A stretch of DNA of 5,065 nt from Clostridiales bacterium (GTDB lineage Bacteria > Bacillota > Clostridia > Lachnospirales > CAG-274), in the NCBI GenBank assembly GCA_021202835.1, contig JAJQCI010000145.1, positions 1 to 5,065 of the forward strand, read 5' to 3'. Below, in pieces: positions 1-5,065 of the stretch (the first letter of the stretch is position 1; each line of letters opens with the position of its first letter). A model generated the notes under the pieces. It made no database searches. It saw only the letters and a list, made by a program, of their open reading frames with translations, and was not told the DNA's origin. A program made the position numbers and the translations under genes.

Positions 1-25
1 AATTAGGGGAAAAATAACAAACCTA

Positions 26-54
26 TTGCATTTTTCTTCGAAATAAGTTATTAT
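26..54 (+). promoter_or_regulatory. Putative sigma-A-type promoter for the rnf operon
   Basis: A -35-like TTGCAT lies at 26-31 and a -10-like TATTAT at 49-54, separated by 17 bases. The -10 box matches TATAAT at five of six positions; the -35 box matches TTGACA well only in its TTG. Transcription would begin near 61, giving a leader of about 64 nt before rnfC, too short for a typical riboswitch. The region is very AT-rich, so other -10-like hexamers such as TATATA (52-57) also occur and the exact boxes are uncertain. No clear operator was found. Confidence 0.4.
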
Positions 55-110
55 ATAAAATAGATATTGTATGATTGGTTTTAGCACACTAATATCAGAC
101 AAAATTTATA

Positions 111-116
111 AGGAGG
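111..116 (+). promoter_or_regulatory. Ribosome binding site that fixes the rnfC start
   Basis: AGGAGG at 111-116, followed by T, is a near-perfect Shine-Dalgarno sequence 8 bases before the ATG at 125. The in-frame ATG at 71 has no comparable purine-rich site before it and would add 18 residues that do not look like the RnfC N-terminus. This site therefore supports 125 as the start. Confidence 0.9.
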
Positions 117-124
117 TAAAATCT

Positions 125-1462
125 ATGGAACTTAAAACCTTCAAAAGAGGTGTACATCCGCATGACGGAAAAGAGCTTTCAAACAAGGCTGCCATACAGG
201 TGTTGAATCCCGAAGTAGGCGAGCTCATTACAATTCCCATGAGCCAGCACATCGGCGCACCCTGTGACGCCCTTGTTAAGGTTAACGAGAGAGTTCTTGT
301 AGGGCAGAAGATAGGCGAAAGCGCCGCTTTTGTTTCCTCACCTGTACACGCTACGGTTTCCGGCGTGGTTAAAGGCGTTAAGCCTATGCTCACACCCGGA
401 GGCACTATGGTTAATTCCGTAATAATCGAAAACGACGGAGAATATGAAGAGGCTCCGCCCCTTGAAACTCAGGGCGATTATAAGAGTATGTCAAACGAGC
501 AGATTATAGGGCTTGTTAAAGCAGCAGGCATTGTAGGCTTAGGCGGGGCCGGTTTCCCAACCCAGGTTAAATTAAGCCCGGGGCCCGACTCCAAAATTAC
601 CGACATTATTGTTAATGCTGCAGAGTGTGAACCTTATTTGACCTGCGACCACAGATGTATGGTTGAAAGAGGAGAGGAGCTTGTTAAAGGCCTTGAAATT
701 ATGCTTAAGCTTTTCCCCGGTTCTAAGGGTCATATAGGTATCGAAGCAAATAAGCCCGACGCTATTGACAATTTAACAAAGCTTACATCGGGAATCAGCG
801 ATATTTCCGTTGTTGCTCTTAAGTGTAAATACCCTCAGGGCTCTGAAAAGCAGCTTATCGACGCCGTAACAGGCAGACAGGTTCCCTCGGGGGCTCTTCC
901 TGCGGCTGTAGGCTGTATAGTTGACAACGTTGCCACTGTTATGGCAATAAAGGCTGCCGTTATTGACGGAAAGCCCCTTACAAGGCGAGTTGTTACCGTT
1001 ACCGGTGACGCAGTTAACAAGCCTTCAAACTTCGAGGTTCCCTTGGGAATGAGCTATCAGAAGCTTATCGATGCTGCCGGCGGCTTTAAAGAAGATCCGG
1101 CGAAGGTTATTTCAGGCGGCCCCATGATGGGTGTTGCCCTTTTCGACACAGAGGTTCCCGTTACAAAAACAACCTCGGGCATTCTCTGCCTTACAAAGAA
1201 GGCGGCAGAAATTCCGCCGGAAAGCAATTGTATCCGCTGCGGCAAGTGTGTTGAACACTGCCCCATGGGCCTTATGCCGCTGCACTTAAATTCAGACACA
1301 CTTGCCCATGATGACGACGCCTTTGTGGCTCATCACGGTCTTGACTGCATAGAGTGCGGCTCATGTTCATTTATCTGCCCTGCAAAGAGGCAGCTTGCCC
1401 AGTCAATCAGAGTTAATAAACGTGCCGTTATGGCAAAGATGCGTGCAAAGGGGGGTAAATAA
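125..1462 (+). CDS. rnfC: Rnf complex subunit RnfC, NAD+-reducing Fe-S flavoprotein
   Basis: This is the cytoplasmic subunit that transfers electrons to NAD+. At 445 aa it has the short clostridial form. Residues 1-108 form the RnfC N-terminal barrel-sandwich domain. A NuoF-like Gly-rich flavin/NADH-binding stretch follows, with GLGGAGFPT at 138-146 and AECEPYLTCD at 166-175. The family motif KYPQGSEKQLI lies at 235-245 and an SLBB-type domain at about 288-335. Two CxxCxxCxxxCP ferredoxin motifs follow (C369, C372, C375, C379 and C408, C411, C414, C418), able to hold two [4Fe-4S] clusters. No membrane segment is evident, so attachment is through partner subunits. The ATG at 125 is chosen because AGGAGG lies 8 bases upstream and MELKTFKRGVHP begins as RnfC proteins usually do. 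It is the first gene of the operon, and rnfD starts 2 bases after its stop. Confidence 0.96.
   Translation: MELKTFKRGVHPHDGKELSNKAAIQVLNPEVGELITIPMSQHIGAPCDALVKVNERVLVGQKIGESAAFVSSPVHATVSGVVKGVKPMLTPGGTMVNSVIIENDGEYEEAPPLETQGDYKSMSNEQIIGLVKAAGIVGLGGAGFPTQVKLSPGPDSKITDIIVNAAECEPYLTCDHRCMVERGEELVKGLEIMLKLFPGSKGHIGIEANKPDAIDNLTKLTSGISDISVVALKCKYPQGSEKQLIDAVTGRQVPSGALPAAVGCIVDNVATVMAIKAAVIDGKPLTRRVVTVTGDAVNKPSNFEVPLGMSYQKLIDAAGGFKEDPAKVISGGPMMGVALFDTEVPVTKTTSGILCLTKKAAEIPPESNCIRCGKCVEHCPMGLMPLHLNSDTLAHDDDAFVAHHGLDCIECGSCSFICPAKRQLAQSIRVNKRAVMAKMRAKGGK
1448..1456 (+). promoter_or_regulatory. Unusual G-run ribosome binding site of rnfD
   Basis: AAGGGGGGT at 1448-1456, inside the last codons of rnfC, sits 8 bases before the rnfD ATG. 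It departs from AAGGAGGT by carrying G where A is expected, which would need a G:U wobble with the anti-Shine-Dalgarno. It is the weakest-looking site in the operon. Terminating ribosomes from rnfC, which stop 2 bases before the ATG, may help initiation. Confidence 0.6.
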
Positions 1463-1464
1463 TA

Positions 1465-2442
1465 ATGAATAAGCTTGTTGTTTCATCAACTCCTCATATT
1501 CGTTCAAATGAAAGTGTACAGCGAATTATGCTTGACGTTATTATTGCGCTTACACCTGCCTGCGTTGCAGGAATTATTTTACACAATCACAGCTTAAATG
1601 CGCTTATAACAGTGGCAATTTCAATCATTGCCTGCGTTCTTTTCGAAGCCGGCTTCCAGAAGCTTGCTAAACAGACTGTTACAATAAGCGACCTGTCGGC
1701 TGTTGTTACGGGCTTGCTTTTAGCTATGAACCTGCCCGAAACATCACCGTTCTGGATGCCTATAGTAGGTGCTTTCTTCTCAATCGTCGTTGCTAAACAG
1801 GTTTTCGGCGGTTTGGGCCAGAACTTCATAAACCCGGCTCTTGCAGGCCGTGCTTTCCTTCTTGCGGCTTATCCCACAAAGATGACAGGAAGCGCAGCCT
1901 TTACAGCGCCTAAGTTCGCTGCAAGCGCTGTAGACGCAGCAACATATGCCACACCTCTTACTGCTCTTAAGGAAGGCGGAAACGCTGTTGCTTCAAGCGA
2001 CATTATAAACGGCTTTTTAGGCAACGTAGGCGGAACCATAGGCGAAACCTGTGCCGTGCTTCTTATTTTAGGCGGAATCTATCTTATAGCAAGAAAGGTT
2101 ATAAGCTGGAGAATTCCCGTTGTTTACATAGCTACAGTGTTTATATTCATGCTTATATTCGGAAGAAACTCGGGAAATATTTTGGGCGCTGTTAACGAGC
2201 TTTTCGTAGGCGGCCTTATGCTGGGTGCGTTCTTTATGGCTACTGACTATGCTTCGTCACCCGTTACTCCCGTGGGCCAGCTTATAATGGGCTTCGGCTG
2301 CGGCCTTTTAACATCTATTATAAGGCTTTGGGGCGGCTATCCCGAGGGCGTAAGCTACTCCATACTTCTTATGAACCTTTGTGTACCTCTTATTGACAGG
2401 TTCACTGAGCCTAAAATCTTTGGGGAGGTGAAGAAGAAATGA
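1465..2442 (+). CDS. rnfD: Rnf complex subunit RnfD, membrane FMN protein
   Basis: This is an integral membrane subunit related to NqrB that carries a covalently bound FMN and takes part in ion translocation. It has 325 aa, the usual length, with about nine or ten hydrophobic segments (for example 21-38, 44-61, 92-112, 193-210, 215-233, 244-259, 268-284, 293-310). Family signatures are the Gly-rich GQNFINPALAGRAF at 118-131 and FFMATDYASSPVTP at 256-269. The expected flavinylation motif DxxTxAT is D157-A-A-T-Y-A-T163, so T163 (codon 1951-1953) is the likely phosphoester-linked FMN site; this is inferred from the family. The modification needs an ApbE flavin transferase, which is not in the window. 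The stop codon overlaps the rnfG start as ATGA, which suggests translational coupling. Confidence 0.95.
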   Translation: MNKLVVSSTPHIRSNESVQRIMLDVIIALTPACVAGIILHNHSLNALITVAISIIACVLFEAGFQKLAKQTVTISDLSAVVTGLLLAMNLPETSPFWMPIVGAFFSIVVAKQVFGGLGQNFINPALAGRAFLLAAYPTKMTGSAAFTAPKFAASAVDAATYATPLTALKEGGNAVASSDIINGFLGNVGGTIGETCAVLLILGGIYLIARKVISWRIPVVYIATVFIFMLIFGRNSGNILGAVNELFVGGLMLGAFFMATDYASSPVTPVGQLIMGFGCGLLTSIIRLWGGYPEGVSYSILLMNLCVPLIDRFTEPKIFGEVKKK

Positions 2443-3041
2443 AAATATTAAAACCGGGTATTATCCTTTTAATAATTTGTGCCGTTGCGGCTGCTCTTCT
2501 TGGGGCTGTTAATGCCGTTACGGAGGCGCCTATCGCAGAACAGAACGCCAAAACAACGGCCGAGGCTATGACGGTTGTTCTGGCAGGGGCTGAATTCGAT
2601 GAGGCGGTTGAGCTTGAAGAGCCCATAAACGGCGGCCAGTTTTCAGATCCTAACTTCGACTTAAGCGACGCCAACATAACAAGTTATGCTGTCGGCAATA
2701 TTGACGGTCAGGCGGCAGGCTATGCTGTTTCAGTTACAACAAACGGCTACGGCGGAGACGTTGTAATGATGGTAGGTATTGACCTTGACGGCGTTATTAC
2801 AGGCGTAAGCGTTACTTCTATGTCTGAAACAGCCGGCCTCGGCGCAAACTGCCAGACAGAATGGATTGACCAGTATGCCGGAAAGCTTGCTCCCTTGAAT
2901 GTAACAAAGACGGGAAATGCAGGAGAGAGCGAAATCGACGCCATCACCTCTGCTACTATAACCTCTAAGGCTGTTACCAGAGGGGTAAACTGTGTATATT
3001 ATGCATTCACTGAAGGACTTTTTGAGGGAGGTGCCGCATAA
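2439..3041 (+). CDS. rnfG: Rnf complex subunit RnfG, covalent-FMN electron carrier
   Basis: RnfG is anchored in the membrane by one N-terminal helix (about 7-25) and its FMN_bind domain faces the outside of the membrane. The protein has 200 aa. The domain shows GYGGDVVMMVGID at 103-115, the ETAGLGAN signature at 130-137, and the flavinylation motif D167-A-I-T-S-A-T173. T173 (codon 2955-2957) is the likely FMN attachment residue, by analogy with NqrC and RnfG. The middle motif residue is Ser rather than the commoner Gly, which is tolerated in the family as far as I know. The stretch at about 52-77 is rich in Asp and Glu. The ATG overlaps the rnfD stop by 4 bases, and GGAGG at 2424-2428 lies 10 bases before it. 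The stop shares one base with the rnfE start. Confidence 0.94.
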   Translation: MKILKPGIILLIICAVAAALLGAVNAVTEAPIAEQNAKTTAEAMTVVLAGAEFDEAVELEEPINGGQFSDPNFDLSDANITSYAVGNIDGQAAGYAVSVTTNGYGGDVVMMVGIDLDGVITGVSVTSMSETAGLGANCQTEWIDQYAGKLAPLNVTKTGNAGESEIDAITSATITSKAVTRGVNCVYYAFTEGLFEGGAA

Positions 3042-3646
3042 TGAAACAAAATCCTGCTAAAATCATAATGAACGGTCTTCTGACCGAAAACCCCACATTT
3101 GTTCAGGTTATAGGTATGTGTCCCACGCTTGCCGTTACAACCGGAGCAATGAACGGTTTGGGTATGGGTCTGTCGGTTACCGCCGTACTTACATGTTCAA
3201 ACCTTTTCATATCTTTAATAAGAAAGTTTGTTCCCGATGAAATAAGAATTCCTTCCTTCATCGTTGTAATTGCTACCTTCGTTACAATAGTTCAGCTTGT
3301 TTTGAAGGCTTATATTCCGGCTCTTGACTCTGCGCTGGGTCTTTATATTCCTCTTATAGTTGTTAACTGTCTTATTCTTGCAAGAGCAGAGGCTTTCGCT
3401 TCAAAGAACGACCCTGTTTCCTCCGCTTTAGACGGTATAGGAATGGGCCTTGGCTTTACCGTTGCCCTTACTGCAATCGGTATTGTAAGAGAAATTCTCG
3501 GCACGGGAGCTGTTTTCGGAGTTACAATTCTTCCCGAAGCTTTCCCCAAGACAATCGCTATGATTCTTCCTCCGGGCGCTTTCTTTACACTTGCTGCACT
3601 TATGGTAATAGTTAACAAAATCAAAGCCTCTAAGGCTGAAGCATAA
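3041..3646 (+). CDS. rnfE: Rnf complex subunit RnfE, membrane core protein
   Basis: RnfE is one of two homologous core membrane subunits (the NqrD/NqrE family) and pairs with RnfA in opposite orientation. It has 201 aa with six hydrophobic segments at about 19-34, 38-58, 70-90, 97-115, 132-152 and 170-191. The family start NPTFVQVIGMCPTLAVT is at 17-33. C27 and C110 (in VVNCLILARAEAF) are the two conserved cysteines; they are 83 residues apart, the same spacing as in NqrD, and by homology ligate a buried iron-sulfur centre shared with RnfA. The presence of RARAEAFA-like LARAEAFA at 113-120 separates RnfE from RnfA. The ATG shares its first base with the rnfG stop (TAATG), and GGAGG at 3027-3031 lies 9 bases upstream. 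Confidence 0.95.
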   Translation: MKQNPAKIIMNGLLTENPTFVQVIGMCPTLAVTTGAMNGLGMGLSVTAVLTCSNLFISLIRKFVPDEIRIPSFIVVIATFVTIVQLVLKAYIPALDSALGLYIPLIVVNCLILARAEAFASKNDPVSSALDGIGMGLGFTVALTAIGIVREILGTGAVFGVTILPEAFPKTIAMILPPGAFFTLAALMVIVNKIKASKAEA

Positions 3647-3660
3647 GGGAGGGGGATAAT

Positions 3661-4236
3661 ATGAAGTTAATAGCAATAATTTTTACTGCAATTTTTATAA
3701 ATAACTATGTAATGTCCCAGTTCCTGGGTATCTGTCCCTTCTTGGGCGTTTCAAAAAAGGTTGAAACAGCCGCCGGCATGGGCATCGCCGTAACCTTCGT
3801 TATGGCGCTGGCTTCTGCGGCTGCATGGCTTGCTTATAATTATATTCTTATTCCCCTGGGGCTTGAATATCTCTATAACATAGCCTTCATTCTTATAATC
3901 GCTTCGCTTGTTCAGTTTGTTGAGATGTTTATTAAAAAATCGTCTCCCTCACTTTATCAGGCGCTGGGCGTTTTCCTGCCTCTTATAACAACAAACTGCG
4001 CCGTTTTGGGCGTAGCCGTTTCAAATATGCAGGCAGGCTATAATTTCATTGAATCAGTTGTAAACGGCGTCGGCGGAGCTTTGGGCTTCCTGCTTGCTAT
4101 TGTTCTCTTTGCCGGAATCAGAGAGAGAATCGCACGCAACAAGCTCTTGCCCTCAATTCAGGGCTTCCCCATCGCTTTAATTTCGGCAGGTCTTATGTCC
4201 ATAGCCTTCCTTGGCTTCTCGGGTCTGTCATTATAA
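3661..4236 (+). CDS. rnfA: Rnf complex subunit RnfA, membrane core protein
   Basis: RnfA is the partner of RnfE in the membrane core and is related to NqrE. It has 191 aa, a typical length, with six hydrophobic segments at about 3-20, 40-60, 68-90, 100-119, 135-152 and 167-188. Family signatures are the NNYVMSQFLGICPFLGVSKK stretch at 14-33, LPLITTNCAVLGV at 106-118, and FAGIRERI at 150-157. C25 and C113 are the cysteines expected to ligate the iron-sulfur centre between RnfA and RnfE, by homology. The start is supported by GGGAGG at 3647-3652, 8 bases before the ATG. The gap after rnfE is 14 bases and the gap to the chosen rnfB start is 16 bases. Confidence 0.95.
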   Translation: MKLIAIIFTAIFINNYVMSQFLGICPFLGVSKKVETAAGMGIAVTFVMALASAAAWLAYNYILIPLGLEYLYNIAFILIIASLVQFVEMFIKKSSPSLYQALGVFLPLITTNCAVLGVAVSNMQAGYNFIESVVNGVGGALGFLLAIVLFAGIRERIARNKLLPSIQGFPIALISAGLMSIAFLGFSGLSL

Positions 4237-4238
4237 TG

Positions 4239-4245
4239 GGAGGTG
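4239..4245 (+). promoter_or_regulatory. Ribosome binding site that fixes the rnfB start
   Basis: GGAGGTG at 4239-4245 (GGAGG 4239-4243) lies 9 bases before the ATG at 4253. An upstream in-frame TTG at 4211 would overlap rnfA by 26 bases, has no such site, and would put a charged, Cys-containing stretch ahead of the membrane anchor. The site therefore supports 4253. Confidence 0.85.
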
Positions 4246-4252
4246 CAGAAAA

Positions 4253-5047
4253 ATGGATATAACAAGTATTCTTTATCCCGTACTCAGTATAGGCGGTATG
4301 GGTGTTGTATTCGGTGCTTTTTTGGGCTTTGCCGCTATAAAGTTTAAGGTTGAAACAGACCCCAGAGTTCCCCAGGTCAGAGAGTGTCTGCCCGGGGCAA
4401 ACTGCGGCGGCTGCGGATATGCCGGCTGTGACGCTTTGGCTGACGCAATCGTTAAGGGCGAAGCTCCCGTAAACGGCTGCCCTGTAGGCGGTGCAGCTGT
4501 TGCCGCAAAGGTCAGCGCTGTTATGGGTGTTGAAGCCGGAAGCTCCGAAAGAATGGTTGCCTTTGTTAAGTGTAACGGAAACTGTGACGCCGCTAAGTCA
4601 AAATATGACTATTTCGGTATCGAGGACTGTGAAATGGAGGCTAACCTTGCAGGAGGAAACAAGCTTTGCTCCTACGGCTGTCTCGGCGACGGAAACTGTG
4701 TAAGAGCATGTAACTTCGGTGCTTTAAGCGTAGTAAACGGCGTTGCTGTTGTTGACAAGGAAAAATGCGTTGCCTGCGGCGCCTGCACAAAGGCCTGCCC
4801 CAAGCACCTCATCGAGCTTATTCCTTATTCGGCCAAGGTAATGGTACAGTGTAACTCAAATGATATGCCAAAGGTATCTAAGGATAACTGTGCAAACGCT
4901 TGTATGGGCTGTCAGCTCTGCGCAAGAAACTGCCCCGAAAAGGCTGTTACGGTTACTAAGTTCTTAGCTAAGGTAGACTACAGCAAGTGTACTGCATGCG
5001 GAACCTGTACGGAGAAGGGCCCCACCAAGGCAATTAAAAAGATGTAA
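4253..5047 (+). CDS. rnfB: Rnf complex subunit RnfB, ferredoxin-oxidising Fe-S protein
   Basis: RnfB is the electron entry subunit that takes electrons from reduced ferredoxin and passes them into the complex. It has 264 aa and 25 cysteines. A membrane anchor (about 5-28) is followed by a four-Cys Fe-S domain with C51, C54, C59 and C76 (CxxCx4Cx16C, in PGANCGGCGYAGC). The RnfB-specific middle region has C107, C111, C126, C139, C143, C149 and C153. Ferredoxin-type motifs follow at C172/175/178/182 and C217/220/223/227, with an extra C213. The last motif has C246, C249 and C252, but G256 (codon GGC, 5018-5020) where the fourth Cys of CxxCxxCxxxCP belongs. In a two-cluster ferredoxin fold that residue would complete the cluster held by C217, C220 and C223, so this cluster may be altered. 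The C-terminus ends soon after, at 264, making it shorter than some acetogen RnfB proteins with more clusters. Two stop codons (TAA TAA) end the gene. Confidence 0.95.
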   Translation: MDITSILYPVLSIGGMGVVFGAFLGFAAIKFKVETDPRVPQVRECLPGANCGGCGYAGCDALADAIVKGEAPVNGCPVGGAAVAAKVSAVMGVEAGSSERMVAFVKCNGNCDAAKSKYDYFGIEDCEMEANLAGGNKLCSYGCLGDGNCVRACNFGALSVVNGVAVVDKEKCVACGACTKACPKHLIELIPYSAKVMVQCNSNDMPKVSKDNCANACMGCQLCARNCPEKAVTVTKFLAKVDYSKCTACGTCTEKGPTKAIKKM

Positions 5048-5065
5048 TAAAACATGATATAAAAG

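Larger units (their letters stand above)
125..5047 (+). other. rnfCDGEAB operon (complete Rnf complex)
   Basis: Six genes on one strand follow each other with spacings of +2, -4, -1, +14 and +16 bases, each with its own G-rich Shine-Dalgarno sequence. No internal terminator or promoter is evident. The order C-D-G-E-A-B is the one known from acetogenic and other clostridial Rnf operons. All subunits are full length and in frame, so the locus looks functional. Whether this Rnf moves Na+ or H+ cannot be decided from the sequence by eye. Confidence 0.95.

Noticed and set aside
14..31. Possible Rex (redox repressor) operator near the promoter, from the half-site-like ATAACAA at 14-20
   Set aside because: The matching inverted half TTGTTA is absent at the required spacing, and the region is AT-rich enough for this to occur by chance.
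71..124. In-frame ATG at 71 as an 18-residue longer start for RnfC
   Set aside because: There is no ribosome binding site before 71, it lies only about 10 bases from the predicted transcription start, and a near-perfect AGGAGG precedes the ATG at 125, where the protein begins like other RnfC proteins.
1447..1456. AAAGGGGGG run at the end of rnfC as a programmed frameshift or slippage site
   Set aside because: It lies two codons before the stop, the rnfD frame has a TAA at 1456-1458 that prevents a fusion, and the run is better explained as the rnfD ribosome binding site.
2439..2490. Possible lipoprotein lipobox at C14 of RnfG
   Set aside because: The residues before C14 are L-I-I, and Ile at -1 does not fit a lipobox. 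The Cys sits in the middle of the single membrane helix typical of RnfG.
3343..3676. Minus-strand open frames opposite rnfE
   Set aside because: They are antisense to a clearly conserved membrane protein gene; their composition simply mirrors the rnfE codons. The same holds for the other minus-strand frames opposite rnfC, rnfD and rnfG.
4211..4252. In-frame TTG at 4211 as a longer start for RnfB
   Set aside because: It overlaps the rnfA end, lacks a ribosome binding site, and adds a charged stretch before the membrane anchor; GGAGG at 4239-4243 points to 4253.
4491..4703. Open frame of 70 codons inside rnfB on the + strand
   Set aside because: It lies in another frame wholly within the conserved, Cys-rich coding part of rnfB and shows no recognisable protein features.
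5048..5065. Transcription terminator after rnfB
   Set aside because: The 18 remaining bases show a second TAA but no stem-loop or T-run; the window ends before any terminator could be seen.

Overview
The window holds one complete operon, rnfCDGEAB, on the + strand. It encodes all six subunits of the Rnf complex, the membrane-bound ferredoxin:NAD+ oxidoreductase that couples electron transfer from reduced ferredoxin to NAD+ with export of Na+ or H+. The gene order C-D-G-E-A-B is the one usual in anaerobic Firmicutes (Clostridia); gammaproteobacteria typically have rnfABCDGE. Strong GGAGG-type ribosome binding sites, a short RnfC of 445 residues without the long alanine-rich tail of proteobacterial RnfC, and clostridial-style RnfB cluster motifs fit an anaerobic clostridial, possibly gut, bacterium. 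The genus cannot be read from this sequence.

Layout: positions 1-124 are an AT-rich upstream region with a plausible sigma-A-type promoter (about 26-54) and a strong Shine-Dalgarno sequence at 111-116. Then follow rnfC (125-1462), rnfD (1465-2442), rnfG (2439-3041), rnfE (3041-3646), rnfA (3661-4236) and rnfB (4253-5047). Intergenic distances run from a 4-base overlap to 16 bases, so the genes are almost certainly cotranscribed and several are probably translationally coupled. The last 18 bases hold a second stop codon but no terminator, so the operon's end lies beyond the window. The minus strand shows nothing I would call a gene.

How the genes work together, from knowledge of the family: RnfB accepts electrons from ferredoxin through many Fe-S clusters. 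RnfA and RnfE form the membrane core and each supply two cysteines for a buried Fe-S centre. RnfD and RnfG each carry a covalently bound FMN on a threonine. RnfC holds FMN and Fe-S clusters and reduces NAD+. The expected ligand residues can be seen in all subunits with one exception: in the last ferredoxin motif of RnfB, the fourth cluster cysteine is a glycine (codon 5018-5020).

This is a well-known system, not a new one. The RnfB ligand loss is the main point worth a second look.
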